Shown piece after piece: positions 12,151 to 23,700 of a stretch of 64,000 nt of DNA. The stretch is from Phoronis australis (lineage: Eukaryota; Phoronida; Phoronidae). Position 1 is the first letter of the stretch. Each line of letters opens with the position of its first letter. The DNA lies in contig NMRA01000010.1 of assembly GCA_002633005.1 (NCBI GenBank), forward strand, positions 427,252-491,251, written 5' to 3'. Position numbers and translations under genes: made by a program. Under the pieces are notes generated by a model that saw only the letters and a program-made list of their open reading frames with translations, searched no databases and was not told the DNA's origin.

Positions 12151-13299
12151 TTACTAGGTCAGAAATGTGACCACATAACACTGCAGGGTACCTCCTCTAT
12201 GCATGTACAAAACTAAAATGAAAACAAAAATGGCGAACGGGTGACTTTCAAAAATCGACTACTGCCATCGCATTTCCATGGCATACCTCATCGGCAAATT
12301 TCGACAGCAGTGGTCAATTTTTTTCCCCGGAAACTGAAGGATAAGCAATTTCTGGTTGAAAACTAGAATGGCCAACAGGGGTGCTATGGTAGTCAAATAC
12401 ATCTGAAGGTAAATTGGTGATGGTGCATTCCAACAACGTACTGCTGCATCAAATAGTTTCTTTTAAAGTTGACCGAAAAAGAATTTCTCGATAAAGCTAT
12501 AATGGCCAACAGAAGGTGCCACCACCGTCTAACTTATCCAAAAACCAACAGGTGCTGGCACATAATTTCACCGTGAGTTATCAAGCAGTTTTCATGAAAA
12601 TAGACAGACAAGCAAAGGACAGGATGTGGAATAAATGCAAACACAAAATCTTGTTGTGGCTAAATACAAGAAGTGTGAAGAATTGTTACAGTCCTCTGAT
12701 ATGCATGATCTTCCTTCATAATGTCAGGGCAAAGCCATTTACATACATTACTAGTGGTGGCAGCCCAACCAAAGCATTAACCATTTGACAACTGGTTTAC
12801 TAATTACGTGGCGATAGCATACATCTACATGCAATCACAATCTCGGAACAAAACAAAAAATAGCTTTTCGCATGTATTAACCCTACTCCAGGAGTATGGC
12901 CAGCTGATCTCATTTTGTTGATTCGGAGTCATCTATCCAAAGATGTCAGGTCATGTGTAGACATCAGCAGCTAATTTCATCACTCAGTGAAAAATGACGC
13001 TTAGTTTGCGAATAGGATAAGTTTCTGCAGATACATGAAAGTGACATTTTAACTTTTTAAAATTATCCTAGCAAGTGCAGTAACAACTCAACCTCATGTA
13101 AAAGTTTAAGCCACATTAAAGTTTACAATTATTTTGCATTTCACGCAGTAAGAGGGGGTTGACAAGGGGCTTACAAGGGGTTTAAATGCAATGTATGATG
13201 ACAGAAATACTGTGAGTTTATCTTGAAACAAATAAATGAATAAAAATGGGAACAAATGAGTGCTAGAAAGGGATGTCAATAGAGTGCATTCTTTTGTGC
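12151..13299. other. Intergenic, no gene recognised
   Basis: This AT-rich stretch lies between the family B MITE and the zinc-finger gene. No reading frame with a recognisable domain was found on either strand. The 3' UTR of the finger gene probably lies at its right end. Confidence 0.35.
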
Positions 13300-13435
13300 T
13301 TACATTACTGTTCAATGAGAATAACTTTCCACACACGGTAAATTAAGCAGTATCTTATGAGTGTGTTCTAGTGTGCCTAACAAGACTACAGTGCTCTAAA
13401 AATAACTTTCCACACACAGTAAATTAAGCAGTCTC
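13300..13435 (-). pseudogene. Decayed zinc-finger repeats beyond the stop codon
   Basis: After the stop of the finger gene the minus strand still reads finger-like DNA in shifted frames: a CVESYF-type remnant just downstream, then CGKLFSLNSN with lost histidines near 13336. The 84-bp finger periodicity continues for at least one to two units. The array was once longer, and its 3' end has been lost by frameshift and point mutation. Confidence 0.65.
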
Positions 13436-14827
13436 TCATGAGTGTATTTTAGCATGCCTGGCAAGACTACAGTGCTCTGAAAATGACTTTCCACACACAG
13501 TACATTTGAATGGTTTCTCACCAGTGTGTGTCCTGGTGTGCCTAGCAAGACTACCATTCTCTTTGAAACATTTTCCACACAAAGTGCACTTGTATGGTCT
13601 TTCACCAGTGTGTGTTCTTATGTGCGCAGTCAGAGCATAGCTCACTGCAAAAGACTTTCCACACACAGCACACGGGTATGGTTTTTCACCTGTGTGTGTT
13701 AGAGTGTGCACACCAAGAGATCTACTCGTTGAAAATGACTTTTCACAAACAGTACATTTGTATGGCCTCTCACCAGAATGTGTTCGTGTGTGCACAGTGA
13801 GAGTTCTTCGTGTTGAAAACGACTTGCCACACACATCACACCTGTATGGTCTCTCACCAGTATGCGTTTTTGTGTGCCTTGCAAGGCTACCGTTCTTTGA
13901 AAACAACTTCCCACACACAGTACACTTGTATGGTTTCTCACCAGTGTGCATCCTGGTATGTGATATTAGAGTACAGTTAGCCGAGAATGACTTTCCACAC
14001 ACAATGCACTTGTATGGTCTCTCACCAGTGTGAGTTCTTGTGTGCGCAGCGAGAGCACACCTAACAGAAAAAGACTTTCCACACAGAGTACAGGCGTATG
14101 GTTTCTCACCAGTGTGTGTTCTCATGTGCACAACAAGAGTTTTGCTAATTGAAAATGACTTTCCACACACAGTACATTTGTATGGCCTCTCTCCAGTGTG
14201 TGTTCGAGTGTGCACAACCAGGGTACTGTTCTTTGAAAATGACCTTCCGCACACTGTGCACTTGTATGATTTCTCATCAGATTGTGTTCTTGGATTATTA
14301 ACAAGATGACTATTTAGTTTCAAATACTCTCCACACACAAGACATCTAAATACTATCTCACTAGTATGTGTGTTATTGTGGTCAATCTGAAAAGACGATC
14401 CGCAAGCCGTACACTTGTATGGACTCTCATCGGTGTGCGTTGTTTTGTGATCAACGAGATGGCTATCTAGTTTAAAAGTCATTCCACTAGCAGTACACTT
14501 GTATGGCCTCTTCCATTCGTGTTTCATCCAGAACATAGCATCTGCCGAGTTCTCCTCCACGAGTGAGTTATCATTAGCAACTCCATTACCTTCTGTTACA
14601 CACTCATCAGCACACTCCATTTTGAACACCGTTGGTACAAACAATTTGTTACCCACAAGATAGTCAACTCCACCATTGTCCGCCTCGTCTTCAATTACTT
14701 CTTGTTTGATATAGCAGCCGTTTCCACTCTCATCAGTTACACCATTACAGACTCCTGTATTTAGGTCACAAGTACCAGTAACAAGGTCATGCTGTGGGGC
14801 TAATGTATGACTATATACAGCATCCAT
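13436..14827 (-). CDS. C2H2 zinc-finger protein, 463 aa
   Basis: A probable nuclear DNA-binding protein. An N-terminal region of about 120 residues has an acidic patch (EVIEDEADNG) and no KRAB, SCAN or BTB domain. Thirteen finger units follow. Units 1-3 are degenerate: unit 1 has a Cys to Ser change, unit 2 is shortened, and unit 3 has lost its last histidines. Units 4-13 are intact C-x2-C-x12-H-x3-H fingers joined by TGE(K/R)P linkers. The start at 14827 (MDAVYSH) was chosen because an acceptor (ttttcag) lies five bases upstream. The open frame continues further 5' but would read through the intron. The coding part is one exon, as is common for poly-finger genes. The protein ends right after the last finger (HAKIHS). 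The target is unknown; orthology cannot be set from the fingers alone. Confidence 0.9.
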   Translation of the reverse strand: MDAVYSHTLAPQHDLVTGTCDLNTGVCNGVTDESGNGCYIKQEVIEDEADNGGVDYLVGNKLFVPTVFKMECADECVTEGNGVANDNSLVEENSADAMFWMKHEWKRPYKCTASGMTFKLDSHLVDHKTTHTDESPYKCTACGSSFQIDHNNTHTSEIVFRCLVCGEYLKLNSHLVNNPRTQSDEKSYKCTVCGRSFSKNSTLVVHTRTHTGERPYKCTVCGKSFSISKTLVVHMRTHTGEKPYACTLCGKSFSVRCALAAHTRTHTGERPYKCIVCGKSFSANCTLISHTRMHTGEKPYKCTVCGKLFSKNGSLARHTKTHTGERPYRCDVCGKSFSTRRTLTVHTRTHSGERPYKCTVCEKSFSTSRSLGVHTLTHTGEKPYPCAVCGKSFAVSYALTAHIRTHTGERPYKCTLCGKCFKENGSLARHTRTHTGEKPFKCTVCGKSFSEHCSLARHAKIHS

Positions 14828-14832
14828 TTTAT

Positions 14833-15346
14833 CTGAAAATAAAAATACAGAATGATATTGTATAAAGAATTCATACCCCTCCCCCCCATCGTCCCTGTTC
14901 ATAACTGAGCCACTTTTTCTGACTCAAATAGACCCTCTTATCCTTTTGTTTTTTTTCCGAGTCAACAGGACGGCCATCTTTCCAGTTAGTAACATGATTA
15001 AAGCCAAGGGCACGATCAGTCACTGCAGATTTGTTGATAGTATTCTGAGACCATAAGTTATCTAAAATTTGGAACAGTCTCATCCCCACCCCACCTTGTG
15101 TCCAATAGCTATAGCTTCCGAAAATGAGTTGCCAAAACTGTCAAGGTACAACGTTTTGCTTGGTTGTGTTAATAAGAATTTATCTATATGTACTCTACCA
15201 ACCTTATGAAATTAGTTAGTGATACAAAATAGGCAACACGGATACCATGGCAACAAAAAACTCTGACCAAGCTTCTCGTTCTCCATTAATTCACTAGCTC
15301 TTTTTGTCTAAAAATGCGTTTAATAAAAATAAAGCTGAAAACCAAT
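14833..15346. other. Upstream of the zinc-finger coding exon, no gene recognised
   Basis: This stretch should contain the 3' part of the finger gene's 5' intron. A minus-strand open frame of 72 codons at 14871-15089 has no recognised motif and overlaps the putative intron, so it was not called. Confidence 0.35.
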
Positions 15347-15545
15347 TTACTCACAGAGGTGTTTGTCATCAAGGTAACCTGCTTGTATCAAGAAAACAAA
15401 CTGATTCTGAATCCTTAGCTCAGCAAAAGTGGGACTAACCAACATGACCTCTGCAAATAATGCTGTTCTGAGATTAGTATGGAGAACACAAGAACACAGA
15501 AAATGTTTTTCATCCTCTATGCATGGGACAGTACAAAAATCATAC
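15347..15545 (-). mobile_element. LINE fragment, RT C-terminal Cys motif
   Basis: The minus-strand frame contains C-x3-C followed by EDEKHFLCSC, LRTALFAEV and FVFLIQAGY. This is the pattern of the cysteine-rich tail after the reverse transcriptase of many invertebrate LINEs (C..C-x-EDE-x-HFL-x-x-C). It is truncated at both ends. It lies just 3' of the second THAP exon and is probably unrelated to it. Confidence 0.6.
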
Positions 15546-15598
15546 AAATGCTCCTCACTAGGAGTAAAAATACTAAAGTGGCTCCGAGTAATAATTAC

Positions 15599-16625
15599 CA
15601 GTGATGAAAGATGTCTTTGGCAGCAGACTACATGGACTCAGAGTGGGGGGGTCACGTGCTGTTGGAAGAGGCCTCTCCACTTTTGGTGGATTAGGGATAT
15701 CAAATATTGTTGGCACTGCATTCCATACCAGCTTGTTCTTCATACGAGCATTCATGAACATAGACACCTCGAAGTGACGAGAGCATAACTTGCAGTTCCT
15801 TGACAAGTAGGCTACATCTCTACGCATAAGGTCAGCTCGTTTGACATTAACAACCCAGCGTTTGCACCTAACAGAAATCAATGAGAGACTTAGTAACATG
15901 CCTTATACTCGCCAGGCTCATACAAGACTGGTACTCTACACTACACTACACTACACTACAACAGTCCTGTCGTACTGCGCCTCTGGTAGAGACAAAACTG
16001 TCTTGGTGTCAACTAAAAAAACTAGGACTTAAATATCAATCCAAGGACATTTTTAGGGCCGTGCCCTGCATCATTGATTCACAGAAGTTTTAACTGATGC
16101 ATTACTGTTGCTTAACTTGGACCGACTGGCATAATAAAATCATTAGATTATTTCAACGACACCCACAGATTCTCTAATTTGACTTATAGATAGATTTGCG
16201 GCCCTGTGGGTGTGACTGTGGCCGTCATCTTTCATATTGACCCACGGGCATGGGCATGTTTACTAAAATTATCCCTGTGATCGTCCGGGTGATTTACATG
16301 TTGACATTTTTATGTAAAATACATGGACAGCAAATATTTGAACAAGCCAGCAATCTCAATGTGAATAATAGTCCTTCAGTCAGCAGTCTATGGGGTTGTC
16401 TACACTGCAGACAACAGCGACATTGGGACTTTGATAGACTTGTCTTGCAACCGTGATCAGAACACATAAAAGGAAAGACAAATTTGAATTTATCATATTA
16501 TTGAATAACAAATAATACTTGTCTTACCTTTCTGGATCCTTAGGAAACGTAAAAAATGACAAGCCAGGTGTTTTCATGGATGAATTGGTGCAATTTATTG
16601 CACTGCAAAAGGCGCCCTTCCCCAT
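15599..16625 (-). CDS. THAP-domain protein, first two exons, partial
   Basis: THAP proteins are zinc-dependent DNA-binding factors of the P-element transposase fold. Exon 1 (16528-16625) starts MGKGAFCSAINCTN and ends FFTFPKDPER. Exon 2 (15599-15867) reads CKRWVVNVKRADL, then CKLCSRHFE and LVWNAVPTIFDIPNPP. Together they give the full C2CH signature: CSAINC, then C-x2-H in LCSRHF, with the conserved FP and AVPTIF blocks. The exons join in frame through a split Arg codon. The second exon ends in phase 1 at a good donor (actg/gtaatt). No further exon was recognised, because the LINE fragment at 15347-15545 follows. The rest of the protein is therefore missing, too short to see or lost. The start at 16625 is the first ATG before the zinc ligands. 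Confidence 0.85.
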
Positions 16626-16894
16626 TGTCTTCACGCTTTGTACTTGACCGTAGCTTAAACGCTTAGTAATTGGCGGCACTGGTAGTAACAGCGAATTCAC
16701 TGGTGAATAGTCCTATCATAGTAAATTCCTTGCCTGGACTGTAACATATTTAAGACAATGCATGAGAAGTCTTAGCTACAGTAAAAGACCTAAGTATTCA
16801 GATACAATAAGGTCTCCCCGTCATGACAGAGCTCCGACACAGAGATCCATTTATTGAGTAAGGGTGTATGAGGACAAAAACAGTGATACCATAG

Positions 16895-17010
16895 CAGGGC
16901 TCGACATAACGAGCTGCAGGTCGCATTTGCGACCTGAAATTTGGAAATGCGAGCTGAGATTTTTGTCAGCTCGTATCAAGTCGCAAAATGCGACCTGGAA
17001 TTTCCAACGA
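16895..17010. repeat. Cluster of short palindromes, possible hAT-type end
   Basis: The stretch begins cagggctcgacataacg, like termini of hAT-type elements, and contains the palindromes caggtcgcatttgcgacctg and cgagctga...tcagctcg. The matching other end was not found. An undetermined base lies at 17032. Confidence 0.35.
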
Positions 17011-17212
17011 ATGCGAGCTGAGTTTTTACACNGACAGGATCAAAAATAAAAATTGAAAAAATTGCCAGAAAAAAAGAAATTAGCTACTAAAAACACAAAA
17101 AAATCTTACACGGGAAACCCTCTCCAGACCTTCCTTCCCCTAGGGGTTACACACCTCGGATTCGCTGGAATCCTAACCCCCCTTACTGAAAACGTAGCCT
17201 AGATCTGCCACT

Positions 17213-17720
17213 GGGGGGTCCTTTTTGAGTTTCTGGCGGTCCATTACCAGAGTACAATTTGTCTGTCACGGGTCATTCCGGCGTTGTTCCGAGCAACACA
17301 ATTATTCGTTTGTTTTAAACGAAAAAAAATCATTATTGGCAGGTACCCTGAATATCTAATTTAGCTCACAATTTCATAAGCATGCCGGTTTTAAGACTTT
17401 TGTGGGTTTCTGGAGGGAACTACCCAGGGCGTATTTTGTTTTTCATAGGGAAGTTAATGGTCAGTTGCATGTCACGGAGTATTGAAACATATTGTTTTTT
17501 GGGGTAGACCTACCTCGAGCTGAGGATGTACGAGCTAGCTAATTTTGTGGGGGGCTCCTTTCTGGGTTTCTGGCGGACCCTTTTCAGAGTGTAACTTGTC
17601 TGTCATCGGTCATTTGTAGTTCACAGCGACACGGTTGTTCGTTTTGAGTTAGTTTCGGCCGATACAGCTCGAATATCTAATCCAGCTCATTTTTGGCCCT
17701 CGATGCCAATTGAGGTCACC
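17213..17720. repeat. Diverged tandem repeats
   Basis: A block beginning ggggggtcctttttgagttt and containing 'ttgtctgtcacgggtcatt' at 17213 recurs near 17548 (ggggggctcctttctgggtt, ttgtctgtcatcggtcatt). A weaker copy lies near 17395. The two clear copies are about 335 bp apart and continue into similar 'gaatatctaat' blocks. The function is unknown. The sequence just left (17201-17213) ends with a 'ctagatctgccactg' hAT-like terminus. Confidence 0.6.
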
Positions 17721-18534
17721 AGGTTTTAACATCTAGAGTGCATACACCAGCAGACATCCGTTTCTATACAAACTGAATGTTTAGATAGTTAATAAATCGT
17801 GTAGAACAAGATAGTTCTTGGGTCTCTTCCTCTGTGGTGAAATTCGAACATTCAGGTCGCTGTAGCATTTTTTTAATGCAATGATTACGGTATTAGAATT
17901 TTAAATGATCGGTGTGACGAAAAAGATAATTTTTACGTTACGGTATAGCCCAAATTGCGGACCGCGCCTAATTGCAGGACTTGCGCCTACATGCGGGACA
18001 TTTGAGTAAAACTTGCGTTGATTACGGTGCTCCAGATACAGGCGGATCTTCAATGTTTAAAAACACTCCTAGTTTACACGTGATTTATAGTTCAAATTCT
18101 TTCTAAGGATATACTGCCGAAGAAACTGCATTGCTTGTTCGTCATGCCAGCCTGGAAAATAAGTCTATGGCAATTTCAGTCCCTCCAGTCATTGTGAAGA
18201 AATGAACCAAGTGACATTTTATGCAAAGTCGTTCTTGAAAATAAAGCTTGTAATGAGTTTTAAAACTGTGTATTTTTAGAATTCCAACTGTTCCTGGACT
18301 CACCCAGAGTGTCACTAACGCCACACGCTGTGAGAAATAAAATGCATTTAGTGAATTTTTTAAAATCATTTAAGGTGCCCTTATAACCGGGCATCGCCTG
18401 CCCTAATTGTTTACTAGATATTTTGGTCTGACGGAAAACCTGCGTTAAGCAAGATTTTGTAATTTATCCATAAATGAAAACGTTCCATCACCTGTCATTC
18501 CTTTCTTTTGGAGAATTCTTAAATCAAATTCAAA

Positions 18535-18815
18535 AGGAACCCGAAATATTCAAAAACCACAAGTATTAGATAAATGGGAGGCTAATTTAGAGATCAATGT
18601 AGAGATGACTGAGTGGCAAATAATTAATCGTAACTCTCTGTATTTTGTAGAAATAATTACGTCTACAAATCCAAATCGTCTATAGAATTTTAACCACGAA
18701 AGTTTCCTTACAATCAAATGTGTCCCTTCTGTAAAAAGAAACTACAAAGCATTCAACATCTTATATTTGGCTTGGTCTGATTGTGTCTTTTGGGATAAAA
18801 TAAATAACTTATGTC
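18535..18815 (+). mobile_element. LINE fragment, Tx1/L1-like RT C terminus
   Basis: Plus-strand frames read KWEANLEI then EMTEWQII, and after a frame change CPFCKKKLQSIQHLIFGL and CVFWDKINN. This order (KW, W, C-x2-C, HL, FW) is the post-RT region of L1/Tx1-type LINEs. Stops and frameshifts make it a dead fragment. The same region of the same class lies on the other strand at 45630-45872. Confidence 0.6.
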
Positions 18816-20689
18816 TGCACAAGAAACGGTGATTTCTTGCCGAGTACACACAAGGTAACTTTTGTCAAAACAGGAATTACTAATAAAATCTTCAACGTAA
18901 TTATTTCATTGGCTAAAAATCATATGTATTACAGAAAACTAAAATGAGGGGACACTGCTGTACATTTCTCGCGAGACTGACTCACTACTCAATAAACACA
19001 TCAATGGCAGCTAAGTTCATGGGCATTGTTTACAGTTGCCTGTAATTTTGCATCCGCGAACCGTAGTTGTTGGTAGACGTGTGTCTGCCTCGGTGCCGTA
19101 TCATGCCATACGGGTGCACAATTCGTGCTTTACGGGTGCGGTTCCACTTTGTTTGGTTTGCGTCAGTAATCTGACTATATAGTACTCATTAGTGAGGGCA
19201 CCGTGTTGCTCGAGTATCCTGTCGTCCAGGCCTGCTGGAATAGTCTTCCCATAACCCAATTGAGTAAAATACCAAAATCTTAATGGCATGTCGTCTAATC
19301 AACAGAAGGGTTAGTTTAAAAATGACACTAACAATGATATCGAACATTAAGAGAATACCAAATCTTGTTTTGATAATTTCAACGAATCCTCGTTCTGTCA
19401 CCTATGAATGTACCATTGGCGTCAATTTTGAAAGATAAGGAAAGGAATCAATTAAAACCTCATACTCCTAGATGCAAATTGGATATTACGGTCCTTGGAA
19501 GGTGGTCTTTTCCCATAGTTGTCATGTAATTCGTTAAACAAACTAGCCGGTCATTTTATGCTACTTCTTCCATACACGGTAAAGGAACAATTTAAGATCA
19601 ATTTTTTAACCGAAATTGTTTTTTTTTGATGACCAACAGTGGGTTTGTCACTTTAATTAGAGCCAGCAGCAGGAAGAGAATATGAGATGGTCTTGATGGA
19701 GAACAGTGTGCTACACTCATGAAGTTAACCTTAAAATCAGTTATAAGTAATACCGGGGTGATGGTGTTTGCAACTTCAAGATGTATTATTTAACCATGCA
19801 AAAACAAGGAGATAGTTGAGAAATGAGTATTATATTCAAAAGTATAATTATTGAGATGTTTAAGCAATGGGTTAAGAAAGGGTCCCTTTAAAACATCCTA
19901 GGTCTGCTAGTCATAAACATAAAATCTTAATTACCGAAATGGGCTTAAAATGACTATAAACCCAAGCATCCTCCACGAAGCAATATTTTTAATTTAGACC
20001 ACTTGCTGACATTAAATTGGTCACAATTTTATACCTGATATGAGAAATGACCGAGGCTTAAAGTTATGAGACTTTAGACAAATGTCCAAGTTTAGCTTGC
20101 TTCAGAACATCATATCTCATAAGTGGCTGGTCGGATTGATATGAAACTTTCAATTACCAAGCTTTATCTAAACTGTTCCTCAAAAAGTTGATAGGAATTC
20201 ATTCTAAAATGTTCTGCTTTAATTTACAGAAGGGACTATAAAGATATATGACTCATGACTTTTATGAAAATTTGCATAAAACAAAAACAAAAATGATGAT
20301 TTGGAAAAATCTGACACTTCATCCTTTCCCGCTTGACACTACTTCAGGCTGGCTACAGCTCCAGCATCCTACACAACATCAGCCAACCAGTATTCCCACA
20401 ATTCATCACTAATACAGTAGGGAGTCTTATTTCCCATCCGGCCTCAAAAACACCAGTGACAGTTCAACCTTCCCAGTCACAATACAGTCTCATCTCTCAA
20501 CTAAACACCAGTGTCCACCCAGCCACATAGTATCATTGGTCAATCGCTAAGTAGTTCTCAGCTGACCAGGCATCAGCTTGCTCCAACAGCCCACATTGCT
20601 GAGAAGTACCTCCATCATGCACGACAGTCCACCTCAGACTAATGCTCCATCTACGAGTGTTCCTCCTTGCTTCACCTTGTATCAGGCTG
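18816..20689. other. Intergenic, no gene recognised
   Basis: AT-rich sequence lies between the LINE scrap and the 3' end of SMYD5. Short frames on both strands have no recognisable motif. The right end probably carries the SMYD5 3' UTR and polyadenylation region. Confidence 0.35.
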
Positions 20690-20790
20690 TTCACTGCCCC
20701 ACAATGCACCATTGTCACACCTCACCACAATGCACCACTGCCCCACAATGCATCACCGCCCCACAATGCACCATTATCCACTCTACCACA
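20690..20790. repeat. Minisatellite in the SMYD5 3' UTR
   Basis: A unit of about 17 bp around 'ccccacaatgcaccac' repeats about five times with small changes. It begins only a few bases past the SMYD5 stop codon, so it should be transcribed in the 3' UTR. On the plus strand it gives an artificial Cys/His-rich open frame. Confidence 0.8.
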
Positions 20791-20795
20791 ATGCA

Positions 20796-23700
20796 TCACG
20801 GCTCCATATCTGATTCTTCCTCTTCACTCGATGTCACGTCAGGCTGGTCGCTCTCGGTCATACACCTCACGCACTGACAGTGAAACAAATAATTCTCCCT
20901 GCAACAAAACAATAACTCATCTAACTCTTGACTCCAATTCTACAGTGAAAGACATGCTTTAATATCTATAAACAAACTTCTTTAAAAAACACAATACAAG
21001 AATCCATACCAGTGACACATCCATAGCCAAACCAGACCTGGTCAAGATCCAGGGCTTTCCATTTTAGAAGCACATTGCTAAAACAGAAACCATCAATGAT
21101 TGTAAGTTCCATTGGTGCTGAACTTCAGTTTCCAATGGTAACAGATCACTAAGCCCACATATTTCACAAAAGTTTCATTCAGAACAAAATTCAAAGGTGA
21201 TCACCTCAGGATCTTTTGTCTACTGTGTCGACTTCGGTCTCGTTGGCAATCCGCAAGATAACAAATCTCAATTTCCTGAAAAGGAGGTTGAAAATTAATA
21301 TAGCTGAAGATAATCTCAGTCCCGGTAATTTTCAAACAACGAATTGTGCGATATGCTCTACCTAGGGCTGTGACCAGTAAACGTTATTCAAGACTCAATT
21401 CCAACATTAACCAATCACAATACGTGCAGTGCAATTCGACATCCCAGATTCAACTGTTATTTATGAAGGTACAAAAACAGATACTATTTTTCAAACAGAA
21501 TGGTAGTTAACACACCTCTGAGCCAAGTCAGACAAGAAGAGAACATTTTTGTTGACGTCAGCTTTTCAAATGTTTTGATGTCTAAATGGCAACTGACTAT
21601 GCAGCAGCAAACCTTCATTTGTCTCAGACTGACAAATGATAATTTCAATGGATAGGTTGATTAGCACCGCAGTAATATACATGTTACTGTAGAGTGCAAG
21701 CTGTAGAACCAGAGGCTCTGTAGTATTTAAGGAAGTGACCATTGGTCTACTTTCATGTTGGGTGTCAAGGAAAGTTTACAGGTCTGAGGCCCAAACTGCC
21801 CTAAACCTGCATGCAACCCGGCAACATTTGGTAGATGTGTGACAGAGGGTAAGTTTTTAGATATTATCAAGAATTTTGTATCATCTGCCTAGATTTTCAA
21901 TGTTTCCAAAAATGGAATAAACATTTTCCCTACAATCTTTCATCTTAAGCATTCAGTTAGTTTTCACTAAGGCCACGACAGCTCAGTTCTCCAGGATAAG
22001 CCCACTCACCTCCTCGGCTGCAATGTCGTCCATGGCAACCAATGACAAGACATGGTTACCATGGTTAAACTGGATCTCAGCATTGGGTTTACAGCTGTGG
22101 TTACAAGCTGACTGAAGGAGATAAAGACCTGATCCCTCACAGTTCAAGAATGTACCCGATTCTGAAGAAACAGACAAGCACCATTAGGACAAAACATGTA
22201 CCACAGACTGTCAGCTAATGCCAGCTAAAGATACCACTGGGACCAAATGAATTTCTGAGCTTGACTGTTTATAGTAACATAGTCACTTATCTTGGAAACT
22301 TATCTGATCCTTGCGCAAGTTTTGCATTTAACAAAATTTCCCAAACAAGAGACAGTGACCACACATCGTACATAGATAGCTTCCACAGGAACTGTAATGA
22401 TTAGGCTAAGAATAAAAAATTAGTCAGAAATTATCATGACAAGGCACCCATATTGATCAGTGTAATGCGAAATGAACATTACAGAACTCTTCAGTCATGC
22501 ACAAACATTATACATTAGATGTCTTAGTTCATCTCAGGTAATGCAGTGAGAATACAACAGCCATGTTCTATTGTAATACTTATTGAAATTTCATGCCAAC
22601 CACAATCTAGATATTTGTTCAGCAACGACAATGAAATGATCCTTCAATCTAAGTACATTGAAGCTGACCTTTTTCAATATCTACGTAAAGTTGGTCAATA
22701 AATGAATCCAGTTGCTGCCTGGCGCCCTCTGGTAGATCTAGACTGTCACACCGATGAACCCATTCACTCAGTGAACTGTAACAGAGAATAGGACACGTCA
22801 ACAGGGAATAGGACATGTCAACAGGGAATAGGACATGTCAACAAGGAATAGGACATGTCAACAGGGAATAGGACATGTCAACAGGGAATAGGACATGTCA
22901 ACAGGGAATAGGACATGTCAACAAGGAATAAGAATCAGATTAACGCATCACAGAATGAGACACATTATTAACCATCAAATAAAGACAGACAAGTCTACTG
23001 CATCAGAGGATGAGATAGATTGTTAATCATCAAAGAAAGACAGACAAGTCTACTGCATCAGAGGATGAGATACATTGTTAATCATCAAATAAAGACAGAC
23101 AAGTCTACTGCATCAGAGGATGAGATACATTGTTAATCATCAAATAAAGACAGACAAGTCTACTGCATCAGAGGATGAGATAGATTGTTAAACAAGATCA
23201 AAGTGTCTTTCTGTGATCAGCCTCAAGACACTTTGCTAATGAAGCTAAACCCCCCTCTACAAGCAGCAGAGTATTTTAAAAAACCTGATAAAGTCAGTAG
23301 ACTGTACTTTAGCAAATGACTGGCAGCCAACGGCGAAAATTAAAATATATAATGCAGTAAAATCACAAAATGTAACAGATTTAATTTGTTGTTTTACAGC
23401 TCTGCTCAAAGCCAATCACCTCGAGAAGTTTACCCTACCTACTAATAATCTCAAAATCACATTTTTCGACCTAAAACGCAATTATATCCCTTTAAGCTCT
23501 GAAGCGTCTACATTAGTGGGAAAGTGACACTGATCTTGTTAGTACAAAGACATAGCCATCAATAACAGAAAAATACTACATTGTCTCCTCAATTAATACC
23601 TTGTTCCAATACCTTGTCCGTTGGTTCCAACAAGTGCAAACAGTGACCGGAATCCATCAGCAGTATACCATTGCTGAACAGTGTCTTCATACAACGCCTC

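Noticed and set aside
13594-14309. Plus-strand open frames over the finger array
   Set aside because: Antisense shadows of the 84-bp zinc-finger periodicity.
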